Source of the DNA: Euperipatoides rowelli
Lineage: Eukaryota; Onychophora; Udeonychophora; Euonychophora; Peripatopsidae
Direction: 5' to 3' (one strand)
Assembly (NCBI GenBank): GCA_003024985.2
Contig: PXIH01S0000559.1
Length of the DNA: 11,975 bases
Shown here: positions 1-7,900 of the stretch, piece by piece
How the letters are laid out: every line of letters starts with the position of its first letter
How positions within the stretch are numbered: position 1 is the stretch's first letter
Made by a program: the position numbers and the translations under genes
Notes under the pieces: generated by a model
Databases searched by the model: none
Told to the model about the DNA's origin: nothing
Seen by the model: only the letters and a program-made list of their open reading frames with translations

Positions 1-19
1 TATTTATATAGTACCATAT

Positions 20-1143
20 ATGTCTGTACTGTGTGAAAAGCATATTTTATTAAATAATCCCTACACCATCAAATTAAAATTTGATCCAATGCAATTTGGA
101 GCTCTCCATGAAAGGTCGAAAGGTCATTACATGACATTTGATATAATTTTGAAATCTAGTGGTAGTGCTGTGTATAGCCCAATAACCGATATTGCAAAGG
201 CATATACTGTATATTATGTCAATGTTAACCACAATAATAAAATATTAATTGAAGTAAATCCATTACCAGGGGCAACTGAAAGATGGATATCATCATATCT
301 GCTTAATAGAATATACATTTAAAAAAAAAAAAGATAAATTAGAAAATTTATCCTTCAGCTGCTCAAATGGTGTTCCTCATGGAACATTATTGGGAGGCTT
401 ACTATTTGCACTTATGATAAATACATAACAAATTCAGTATGGTATTTAGATTAAAATTTGTCGATAACATAACAGTGGTTAATAACAAATTAACATATCT
501 ACCCTTCAGGATTCAACCAATAATCTAATTAATGATACTTTAAAAGTGGACTTACTGAACCCAAATAAATGTATTGCCATTGTACAATGTAGGCTACTTG
601 ACTTCAGAAAAAAATAAATTACCAGAACTATCAATTCTTGATCAAGTTGTTCCCACTTTAAAACACCTATCAAATCAGTCCAATTTACAATGGGACTTTC
701 ATATTAATTATTTGTTTCAAAGGCAAACAAATCTATATTAATTATTTATCATTTAAAAAGAATGGGAGCTAGCTAAAAAATTATCCTTTAAGCCTATTCT
801 TCATTCATTAGAACTATACTTAAATATTGTGACCCTGTTTGGGGCCTACCATTAAAAAAAAAAATACAAATTAACAAGATTGAAGCAATTAAAAAAAAAA
901 AAAAAAAAGAATCATTAGGATAGCATTGGGAAATCAATACCAAGGATATAACAGTGTCATTTCTACCCTGAGAATCAAATCCCAAGAACAATGTAGAGAA
1001 CAGTTATTAAAATTAGCTAAAAAAAAAAATTCTGTCTTTCCCTCACATTTTACATCAGACACAAAATAATGTTCTGAAAGAATTTCAAGACACCCTTCTG
1101 CAGGACCAAATAGTCTCCAATAATATCAATGATCAAACTCTTT
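20..1143 (+). pseudogene. Decayed non-LTR (LINE) reverse transcriptase fragment
   Basis: This is the remnant of a LINE ORF2 reverse transcriptase, the enzyme that copies element RNA into DNA at a nicked chromosomal target. It is read in pieces across all three forward frames. The first piece, 20-322, contains DPMQFGALH (83-109) and ITDIAKAY (182-205), which matches RT motif A with its first catalytic Asp. The second piece contains SNGVPHGTLLG (363-395), the motif B loop. The third contains FVDN (457-468), where motif C normally reads F/YxDD. Later pieces include QSNLQWDFHINY (676-711), YCDPVWG (825-845) and RIIRIALGN (908-934), all typical of the stretch after the palm in jockey/CR1-like elements. 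Frame changes occur at A-runs near 320, between motifs B and C, and near 890. No endonuclease domain is seen, so it is cut off at the window start or 5' truncated. The similarity is recognised from memory of the family; the clade is not assigned. Confidence 0.8.
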
Positions 1144-1148
1144 AACTT

Positions 1149-1748
1149 TTAAAGGTCAAATGTAACAATTTTTTCTAATTTTTTTATTATTATTGATTTT
1201 CAAAGAAAATTAATAAAAAAAAAAAAAATTCCACTGGAAAAAATAATTTAAAATGCATAAAAAAAAAAGTATAAAATTAAGACTATTGCTATCATGTCTG
1301 AGATTACAAATTGAAACTCACATTTTTTTGGGTTTGAGATTAATTTGATGAATTGTCTCTACAGCTGTTTTCTTTGTAATGATGTAACATGTAAATAGAG
1401 GTATGTTTAACTTGTATTAAAGGTCATTTTGATTTTTTTAAAAACACAAATTGGACCATAATAGCACCAAGGATGAATTTGATTTTGATTTTTTACAAGT
1501 ATTTAAGTTTTAAGCTGACAAATATAGCAAATATTCTATAGTTACTATAAGTATAGCAAACTGTATTCATTTCTAGTCTATGACATCACAAAATATCTCC
1601 CCTGGTTTAAAGACAATTATTTTAAAAATTGAATTGTAATTAACTATTTTGTTAATTTTTTTTCTTCTAGTGGATATTTTTTTTAGTAAAAATCTTTGAA
1701 AATCAATAATAATTTTTTTTTAAAAAATCCGTTACATTTGACCTTTAA
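1149..1748. mobile_element. Foldback/MITE-like element with long inverted ends, TTAA-flanked
   Basis: The two ends are inverted copies. TTAAAGGTCAAATGTAAC at 1149-1166 is matched exactly by its reverse complement at 1731-1748. The similarity continues inward through ATTATTATTGATTTTCAAAG (1187-1206 region) and its complement at 1694-1713, and then through TTCCACTGG near 1229 and its complement near 1668. The imperfect terminal inverted repeat is therefore about 100 bp in an element of about 600 bp. TTAA lies at both tips, which could be a target duplication of the piggyBac type, but the tips do not start with the CCC-like bases usual for piggyBac, so the superfamily is left open. There is no internal ORF of note, so it is nonautonomous. 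It sits right behind the LINE fragment and may have inserted into it. Confidence 0.7.
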
Positions 1749-2484
1749 TTAAAAAAAATCATAATTGTAATATTAATATTGTATTACATTATATCCATTC
1801 TACCAATGGGCTAAAGGTCTACTCTATATTTCTTTGTAGTTTAAATCTATTTTCAGTAATAAACTCACAATAATAATATACCGTTCTATATACTATATAG
1901 AAGGTTAGGAGTTAAAGTGAACCAAATCCATGAAAGTCTATTTTAAGAAAATGGATTTCAAAATTAAAGAAATGTAATTAATTAACAGATCACTTTTAAT
2001 TGTTTTTAGTATAAGGTGGGGGGCTTGTTACCTAAATAATTTAAGCCTAGAAAGGGGTGATTAGAAATAGCTTCTTTATGCAGTTGTTTCACTGGGCTTA
2101 TTTAGTGCAGTGACCAGTTCCCCTTACGTTTAGGAATCTGTGTTAACCTAACCCTATGAGATGAGTTCTGGTTCCTAAAATTTTCTTAGTTAAATTTTAT
2201 TAAATATCAGAAAGATTATCCCACTTCATGCTTATAAATATATTTTAACTAATAGATATGAAATTAAAAAGAAAGCTAAGAGTCGTGAGATTAAGTTTAA
2301 ATATGGTTTTATTGTCACTAAACAAAGTTTAATTTACCTAAATCAGATTTAAAAGTCTAGATACTGTAATAGTCAACATGATGTAACATTTTTTTATTAC
2401 GGTTTCTTTATAAAATTAAATTTTCAGATAAAAACAAACACACTGTTTTTATAAATTAACACATTTAGGGGAGGGAGTGATAAG
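1749..2484. other. A+T-rich stretch, no gene recognised
   Basis: No ORF, domain or RNA gene is recognised here. The only compact structure is a perfect 9-bp inverted repeat around one base, TTCTATATA-C-TATATAGAA at 1884-1902. A short G run (GTGGGGGG) lies near 2016-2024. The composition is like the flanking non-coding sequence. Confidence 0.5.
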
Positions 2485-2600
2485 GAAGTTGTGACACTTT
2501 GTGGCAGGAGGAGAGGGGTGTAAGTGGATTGTTGAATGGTAATTGAAGATGTCCATCTAGTACACAATGTTCTAATGATGAACGATATACAGTAAGTTAT
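2485..2600 (+). repeat. Degenerate G-rich dispersed repeat, copy 1
   Basis: This copy contains TTGTGACACTTTGTGGCAGG followed by a G/A-rich run (AGGAGAGGGG) and then ACACAATGTTCTAATGATGAAC. The same blocks occur in the same order at 3485-3600. The pattern TGTGAC, then a G-rich run, then a stretch ending in ATGAACAGCCC resembles a transposon end I remember as common in invertebrate genomes, but I cannot name the family. The lower part overlaps the tail of the minus-strand LINE fragment, so either the boundary is wrong or the repeat interrupted it. Confidence 0.4.
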
Positions 2601-2931
2601 ATAAGCTATTTTAGTATGTCTAAACTTGTTGCTAATCTCTTGAGTTTATCAGAATCTCATTTTTTTTTTTGTTAAATTTATTTATTAAATTGGATATATG
2701 AAGATTCCATTTTAAATTACCTTGAATGGTCATTCCTAAGATAACGGCATTATTTACTTCAGTTAGGATTTGATTATATAATATAAAATTTGGATGAATA
2801 GTGTCCTTATGAAAACCATATACCATAATAAATGCAGGGTTCAAAGGGAATTTAATTTGCTCAGCTTGATCAGATATGTAATTGGCTATTTTATGGGGTA
2901 AATAATCACCACCCTTATTTAAGAATATCAT
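2535..2931 (-). pseudogene. Decayed LINE reverse transcriptase fragment, region after the palm
   Basis: On the minus strand 2931-2632 reads as one open stretch of 99 codons. It contains FPLNPAFIMVYGFHKD, which resembles the LNPxKCKxMxxxF segment of LINE RTs, and then VNNAVILGMTIQGNLKWNLH, which closely follows the family pattern V...xxLGVTIQxxLKWxxH after the catalytic palm. Past the stop codon, in another frame, the sequence goes on with LKRLATSLDI and LTVYRSSLEHC (about 2640-2550). These correspond to the usual LKRAG...L and YxTxIRxxLEY segments, now with stops. The palm itself is missing, so it is a 5'-truncated, frameshifted fragment. It matches the same part of the protein as 676-845 on the plus strand, so the two come from related elements inserted in opposite directions. 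Confidence 0.7.
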
Positions 2932-3019
2932 AACAAATCATGTACAAACTTTTAAGATCCTGTGAACTAACAATCTTCAAATCGTTATTGCAAATGCAAA
3001 CAATAGAATGTTATTTCCT

Positions 3020-3302
3020 GAAAAGGAACTAGAATCCTTTCACTCGTGTCTGGTTATCAAACTTACCATTGATCATTCCTCACAAATGGCGTATGGGTTC
3101 AGATTCCTTTTTTATTATTCAGAGTCCTAACCTTACTCTTATCTTGAACCCTAACTTCTACTCTACTATGTATACTTTCTTTTCATCAATTTTGATATTA
3201 TATAACTTCCGTCAGCCCAACCGTTAACCAATCAACGGCCGTCTACAGCGAGTTTTGGCAGGAATGTGCAATGGTTTGATAGCCAGACGCTAGTTTCCTT
3301 TC
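3020..3302. mobile_element. MITE-like element with terminal inverted repeats
   Basis: The ends are inverted copies of each other. GTCTGGTTATCAAAC (3048-3062) pairs with GTTTGATAGCCAGAC (3274-3288), 14 of 15 positions. CCATTGATCATTCCT (3066-3080) pairs with AGGAATGTGCAATGG (3260-3274), 13 of 15. The outer GAAAAGGAACTAG (3020-3032) pairs with CTAGTTTCCTTTC (3290-3302), 11 of 13. The left arm carries about 13 extra bases between the outer and inner blocks. The element is about 283 bp with no ORF, so it would be nonautonomous. I could not fix a target-site duplication. The interior resembles the dispersed repeat at 11070-11290. Confidence 0.6.
3088..3215 (-). repeat. Possible third, diverged copy of the 4110/11070 dispersed repeat
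   Basis: Within the MITE-like element the blocks CCTAACCTTAC, GAACCCTAACTTCTAC, ATTTTGATATTAT and CCGTCAGCCCAACC appear in the same order as AACCTTACCG, CCCTAAACCCTTACTTC, ATTTTGATAATTTT and CCGTCAACCC at 11097-11246. The 11070 copy has roughly 60 more bases between the second and third blocks. The match is patchy, so this could be chance plus a shared simple CCCTAA-like composition. Confidence 0.35.
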
Positions 3303-3484
3303 TGCTAGTCTTCATAATTGATGACCAATTTAAAAATGATTTTGAATAAAGATGTTAAATTTTATTTTTACTATTTCATTATTTTTTAAATGAATTAAAT
3401 TTAATTTTTTGTTAATATTGGAAATGTTTTAATATAAGCTTACAGTAGTTAAATTTATTTTTAAGTAAAAGTATGTGTCGGGGC

Positions 3485-3600
3485 ATAATTTGTGACATTA
3501 TTCTAGGAAGGGGTGTCTGAACTTTTGTGACTTTGTTACACAGGGATAGAGAAGGGGGGTTACAAAAGCCACCAAAATTGTGTTACATAATTCATGATGA
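3485..3600 (+). repeat. Degenerate G-rich dispersed repeat, copy 2
   Basis: This is the better preserved of the two copies: TTTTGTGACTTTGTTACACAGG, then GGATAGAGAAGGGGGGTTAC, then ACCAAAATTGTGTTACATAATTCATGATGAACAGCCC. The block order agrees with 2485-2600. The end at ATGAACAGCCC would be an element terminus if this is a DNA transposon end, but no inverted partner was found in the window. Confidence 0.45.
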
Positions 3601-3609
3601 ACAGCCCAC

Positions 3610-3960
3610 AAAAATGAGGACTTAAATAAATTAGTGAAAAAAATATCGTTTACAATTTTGATTTTTTTTGTAATCGTAAATGATTGTACTTAATATTACT
3701 AATTACTAAGCCACTATAATTTTTATCTCTATGAAACTTAATTGAATTGCAGATGTCAAAGTTTTGGAAGCTTAATTTTTCTGGAAAGTCAAAAATCCGT
3801 TAATACCACCAATTAGCACGGTCACTATGAAGATAATCATTCAAATATTTCAATTCTCCCTTATCCCCAAAGGGAAAAAAGGACAAAGAGAACTAGTCCC
3901 CCCCCCCCCTGGAAAAACAGTGGCAACTTTTTTTAAAATATGTTGTTTTTACATGTGAAA
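3610..3960. other. Non-coding A+T-rich stretch with a C12 run
   Basis: No ORF or motif is recognised. A pure C run of 12 bases lies at 3898-3909 after a purine-rich segment (3865-3893). Confidence 0.4.
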
Positions 3961-3970
3961 ATAATTATAA

Positions 3971-4020
3971 ATAATTGTTTTGCAATAGTCATGAAAATAA
4001 TTGTTTTGCAATAGTCATGA
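3971..4020 (+). repeat. 26-bp tandem duplication
   Basis: The word ATAATTGTTTTGCAATAGTC begins at 3971 and again at 3997, giving a period of 26 bp and nearly two complete units. The copies are identical over the 24 shared bases, which indicates a recent slip or duplication event. Confidence 0.85.
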
Positions 4021-4109
4021 CATGGTCTGAGATCTGCTTATATAGAACAAACGATGAACAAAAAAAAAAAAAAAATAGGCTTATCAAAACATTTACACAA
4101 TAAAAAAAA

Positions 4110-4340
4110 AACAATTACGGCGTTTTTAACATTTGCGCATCTTTTCAGGCATATACGTCAGATGGTCGGAAATAGCTTAGCATTATCAAAATCGATTAAA
4201 AAAGGATTATTTCTACTCTAGATTATACCCCCCCCCCCCCCATCCAGCCTGATGTTTTAAATACGTAGTAGGAGTTACGGTTCAGGGTAAGGTTAAGACT
4301 GTAAAATTAATAATAAAATAAGAAGCTGCTATCCATTTAC
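4110..4340 (+). repeat. Dispersed repeat copy A (inverted relative to 11070-11290)
   Basis: Reading 11290-11070 on the minus strand gives the same succession of blocks as here: TTTTTAACAT near 4123, GCATCTTTTC near 4136, CGTCA near 4156, ATTATCAAAAT and AAAAAGGATTATTTCT (4184-4214), AATACGTAGT (4260-4269), GGTAAGGTTAAGA (about 4287-4299) and GCTGCTATCCATTT (4325-4338). The copies differ by substitutions and small indels, including a C14 run here at 4228-4241. The length is about 230 bp, with no ORF and no RNA polymerase III boxes recognised, so it is more likely a nonautonomous DNA element or an unknown repeat than a tRNA-derived SINE. Confidence 0.7.
4228..4241 (+). repeat. C14 homopolymer
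   Basis: This is a run of 14 C bases inside dispersed repeat copy A. The partner copy lacks it, so it expanded after the copies separated, or it is an assembly artefact. Confidence 0.9.
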
Positions 4341-4524
4341 TTATTGTCACTTATTGGATCCTGGTTCTAGGCTTATATTCGTTTCTGGGGACATTCAAAT
4401 CTTCCCCTATAAATAAATATAGTTATAAAATAATGTTTAATATAAACAAAATAACCCCAAAATAAAATCACCTAATGTAGTCATCACTTTTATTCACAAT
4501 ACATTTTAATTAGAAGAAACATGC

Positions 4525-4557
4525 AAAAAAAAAAAAAAAAAAAGAGAGCGAGAGAGA
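4525..4557 (+). repeat. A19 run followed by GA-rich microsatellite
   Basis: Nineteen A bases (4525-4543) run into GAGAGCGAGAGAGA. An A-run next to GA repeats could be an old retroposon tail on the plus strand, but no element body is recognised upstream. Confidence 0.7.
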
Positions 4558-4752
4558 AATTTGGCAAGTTTTATTTTCAACAATGATTTATCTTAAATTT
4601 AAAACAAAAGGCGCAAACTCAAATCACAGAATTAGGCAGTTAACAAAGTGAAACCTGGAACCATTAAAAATAAATGGTTTCTCTCTAGCTTCTAAGAAAA
4701 TTAGCCATCAAAAATCTCTGGCCCATAAGACATTGAGAAGGTTATAGAAAGA

Positions 4753-4765
4753 GGGGGGGGGGGGG
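4753..4765 (+). repeat. G13 homopolymer
   Basis: Thirteen G bases sit within a purine-rich stretch (about 4746-4773). This is the only long G run on the plus strand; the other long runs are C. Confidence 0.9.
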
Positions 4766-4892
4766 AGAGAAAAAGGCTTTGGGAGAAAGAAACCAAGTGA
4801 ACTTTAAAATATATCATGTTGGCAGAGACTATTCTATTAAGCATCAATTTGACAATGTTATCTGCATGTTACGTTTTTGTTTGTTTTTTATA

Positions 4893-4905
4893 TGTGTGTG
4901 TGTGT
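4893..4905 (+). repeat. Short (GT)n microsatellite
   Basis: Six TG units in a row, following a T-rich segment with TTTGTTTG. Confidence 0.8.
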
Positions 4906-5546
4906 GGACTTAGTAAAAGGTTTTAAATGAGTGTCAGTCTTTCACTGGATGGTAGCAGGAAATGATTTGCTGGTCAGTTTTTGTGCTACTTGCTAAATGA
5001 CTTCTCAGGCTAATGATTCGGCTAAAATGTCAGACTGATGCTTTAAGCTGGTGCAATCTGCTGATTGCTGAGGATCAATCAAAAATTTTTGTTAATTGAG
5101 GTAGAGGATTTTCACTGGGATCATCTAGATGGTCAGGGCAATTAATTTAATGCAGGTTTAGGTAACTTGTTCACCTCACTGATTAAATTAAAACAGAACT
5201 TATCACATCTGATGAAGACTACAATCAGAAAAAGAAAGAAAGAAAAAAAAAGTACTGTACGCTGTTCAAGTTTCCAAACTAGCCTAAGCAAGATTAGCAT
5301 AATGTGCCTTAAGTTGACAAATTAAAAAAAAAATAGAAAGTATCATAAGCAGGAAAAAAATCAAACTAGGGCCTATTAAATTTTTTTTTAAAACTGTCAT
5401 TACTATGAAATAACAATAGAAGTTTGAAATAATAAATAACAGGGAAAAACTTTTACAGTAATTTCAAAATAAAGTAGTCCTTATTTTTTTTTTTGGTTAA
5501 TGTTTAAAATATATACGGTATTATTAGCTGAAGTCCCTGGTGTTGT

Positions 5547-5562
5547 CCGGGATGAGACCCGG
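5547..5562. other. Small G+C-rich hairpin before the tandem array
   Basis: CCGGG (5547-5551) and CCCGG (5558-5562) pair around a 6-base loop. GGTG (about 5539) and CACC (about 5569) can add an outer stem. It stands out because the surroundings are A+T-rich. It lies just before the first 116-bp unit. Function unknown. Confidence 0.5.
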
Positions 5563-5566
5563 CATC

Positions 5567-5903
5567 TCCACCCCAAAAAATCCAAAAGTCTATTTTCTTT
5601 ATCTACACTATGCAAACCACCCATATGCCAAATTTCAAGTTTGTGCAATGTTGGGAAGTATGTTAAAAACTTCAGGGTCATTCCCCACCCCAAAAATCAA
5701 TAAGTCTATTTTCATTATCTACACTATGCAACGACCCACATGCCAAATTTCAAGTTTGTACCATGTTGGGAAGTATGCTAAACACTTCAGGGTCATTCCC
5801 CACCCCCAAAAATCAATAAGTCTATTTTTTTTATCTACACTATGCAACCTATCCACATGACAAATTTCAAGTTTGTACCATGTTGGTAAGTATGCTAAAC
5901 ACT
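5567..5903 (+). repeat. Tandem repeat, three units of about 116 bp
   Basis: Three head-to-tail units start near 5567, 5683 and 5799. The anchor AGTCTATTTT begins at 5587, 5703 and 5819, exactly 116 bp apart, while the anchor TGTTGG begins at 5649, 5764 and 5881, showing small indels. Other shared blocks are ATCTACACTATGCAA, CAAATTTCAAGTTTGT and TTCAGGGTCATTCCCCACCC, the last present only in units 1 and 2; unit 3 diverges after AAACACTGA. Open minus-strand frames cross the units (5934-5719 spans parts of units 2 and 3). They look like a by-product of the repeat, since the unit length is not a fixed multiple of three. I do not recognise the family. Confidence 0.85.
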
Positions 5904-6169
5904 GACTCCTCAATGATAATAAACATACACACAATCAAACAAACATGCATACAAACATACTTCCTGTTTTATATATTAGATTATGTTAACAATTTTTTTT
6001 ATTCTTGGTTTACAATATACAAAGCACAAAATTTTCAAAATTCAAATGGTTCTCGCTGTACTTTTATTTACTTGTATAATTAAACAATACATTTTGTCAT
6101 TTGACTACACTTAATGCAAAATTTTAGCACACATTATTTATTCATACTTATAACTGTATGATTTCAAGT
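5904..6169. other. Non-coding stretch with AAACATAC-like short repeats
   Basis: A run of AAACATACA, CAAACAAACATGCATACAAACATAC lies at about 5922-5961. A T-run (TTTTTTTT, about 5993-6000) would be an A-run on the minus strand and might be the tail of the minus-strand LINE remnant that follows. No gene is recognised. Confidence 0.35.
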
Positions 6170-6720
6170 TGATACAAACATCTCTTAAAGTTCACCAATA
6201 TAGTGCATTATCACTGAACCATCACTTATAATATATTTGCCCAATGCTTCCTAGTTTATCTTATCATTGTCCCAAATCTCCATAAAAAATCTTTGGGGTT
6301 ATATGTATCATGTCATTAGCTTATTATACGACACCTCTAATTCATGTCTCACCGACTACACTAACACCACATTTCTTATCTTCCAAACCGTGAATACTGT
6401 AATTAGTATTATCTTACTCAGTGATTAGTTTTTGTTAAGGAATTCAACAGCAAGTATCAATGTTGAACAATGAAACGCAAAGACACACACCTTACTCAAC
6501 TTCCTTCTTACAGTTATAAATAAACTGCATGCAAACAACAAATGTTCAATACTTTCATCATTATCACAAAATAAACACTTTTCATCTATTTTGAACTTGT
6601 ATTGGTTGGTCAAAAACTGTTTGTACCGGTAAGGCATTAAACCACAGTTTAAGAGAAAGAAAAATCAAATAATCCTGATGTAGTATAAAACTTTATCAAT
6701 TTCTTATTTAAGCTATTATA
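6170..6720 (-). pseudogene. Decayed LINE C-terminus with zf-RVT-type zinc motif
   Basis: On the minus strand, 6637-6425 is an open stretch of 70 codons carrying CLFCDNDESIEHLLFACS. This has the CxxC...HxxxxC spacing of the zinc-binding region (zf-RVT) found at the end of many LINE ORF2 proteins, thought to help bind nucleic acid. Just upstream in another frame FSLKLWFNALP (about 6660-6628) matches the usual FLWKLLxNALPT segment, so a frameshift near 6630 splits the domain. Downstream of the stop, LITVFTVWKIRNVV (about 6405-6364) fits the WxxWKxRNxxxF helix that follows this motif, and weaker in-frame pieces run to about 6170. The polymerase part is absent, so this is a strongly 5'-truncated and broken copy. 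It could belong to a different LINE clade from the other two fragments. Confidence 0.7.
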
Positions 6721-7794
6721 AAGGTATGCACAAGCTGTAATAGGCTAACTAACCTTGCTAACTAACTATATAAACAACCTTGACAATATCTATGCAAACT
6801 GTAGGAAGAGGTAAGGAAGGAGAAAGGATGATGAATGAGAGCAGAAAGAGAAAAAGAGAGAGAGAGTTAAAAAGATTAAATCATAGGACATAAAAAGCAG
6901 GAAAACAAACAAGCCAATAAATAGCCGAAAGTGAATATAAAGATTTAATCCAACTCTGCTCTGTAAAGGGTTAAAATATTACTTCTCAAATATAACAAAG
7001 GCACCGCCACTTTTCACCTTCCTTCGAACTATAAAAAATATATATTGAACGTGCAAGCAGTAATAATATATAAAATAAACATTCACATTCTAATTTCTCT
7101 CCTTTCTCAGCTAAGGCAGCAAAAACGAGTCTTTCCCAATATCTTCATTGTAAACTCTTGTCAACCAACTAAAGTCACAAAATCTAATCTCTTATTATTT
7201 CCGGGTACCCTGCAACAAGTGGAGATAGACCTCAGAGCAGACAACCTCTCAGGAATCCCAAGACTAAGAATAGATTATCATCGAAGATAAACCAGGAAGC
7301 GACCCATCGAATGCGTCTTAGGAAAACGAACTCTTCACGAACTCTAGATATCCTTTGCAATAATCACTAAATAATCTTTATCGTCAAGGTTTAGTGAGTG
7401 CCACTGACGGTTATATTTCTATTGACATTTATTCCATGCACAAACTATAATAGTTCCTGTCATGACATTTACTTCCAATAGTGCCGTCATTATTAAAAGT
7501 CACTTCTTTCTAGTTCACTTGTTTTGTGTATAATTTCTCTTTTTCAGATTCTCTCTAACCCCATCCCATCTCTCTCGCACCCCCTCTCTACAGTACCAGC
7601 CCTGAGCCCCCTATACCACTCAAGCTGTCACTACAAAGTCATAGGGTTTATTTTTTCCTGAACTTGGTTTTCGACCATTTGTTTGTTATTTGATTTTGCT
7701 GGGTTCCATAAAATACAGAACATCCTTAGCTTCCAAATGAATGCAGAGTAGGCTATTCTTATATAGTTATTTGCTAGGCTAAGTACTATATAAC
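6721..7794. other. Non-coding stretch, no gene recognised
   Basis: A purine-rich tract with (GA)n lies at 6802-6866. The part 6950-7330 is somewhat richer in G+C and has an open frame (7045-7290), but its translation shows no recognisable domain, so I do not call it a gene. 7550-7600 is pyrimidine-rich. A distant untranslated exon cannot be excluded. Confidence 0.4.
6802..6866 (+). repeat. Purine-rich tract ending in (GA)n
   Basis: Almost pure A/G sequence over about 65 bp, ending in GAGAGAGAGAG near 6856-6866. Confidence 0.75.
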
Positions 7795-7900
7795 CAGTGT
7801 TTGGAAAAAGCTACATTTTATTGTAGCTAGCTACAACATCTTCTACATAACAAAAATGTAGCTAGTTACAGGGCAACTACTTTGTTAGCTTTTTAATTAA
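7795..7900 (+). mobile_element. Possible hAT-type transposon end (solo)
   Basis: The stretch opens with CAGTGTTTGGAAAAAGCTAC at 7795, and CAGTG-starting tips are typical of hAT transposons. It continues with repeated GTAGCTAG and TAGTTAC words, including the perfect palindrome GTAGCTAGCTAC (7823-7834), a style familiar from hAT ends in animals. No matching inverted tip or 8-bp target duplication was found downstream, so this would be a single surviving end. Assignment rests on memory of the family. Confidence 0.45.

Larger units (their letters stand above)
4345..5480. other. Non-coding stretch holding only simple repeats
   Basis: No reading frame or RNA gene is recognised across about 1.1 kb. 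Simple sequence present includes A19 at 4525-4543 followed by GA-rich sequence to about 4557, a G13 run at 4753-4765 in a purine-rich context, a short (GT)n at 4893-4905, and an AAAG-like tract at about 5229-5251. Confidence 0.5.

Noticed and set aside
794-991. Minus-strand open frame of 65 codons
   Set aside because: It is the antisense shadow of the LINE fragment; the Phe run comes from an A homopolymer.
5567-5903. CRISPR-like array
   Set aside because: The units are directly adjacent with no spacers, only three in number, and lie in a eukaryotic repeat context.
7045-7290. Plus-strand open frame of 81 codons in a less A+T-rich stretch
   Set aside because: No recognisable domain, no clear start context, and no neighbouring exon evidence.
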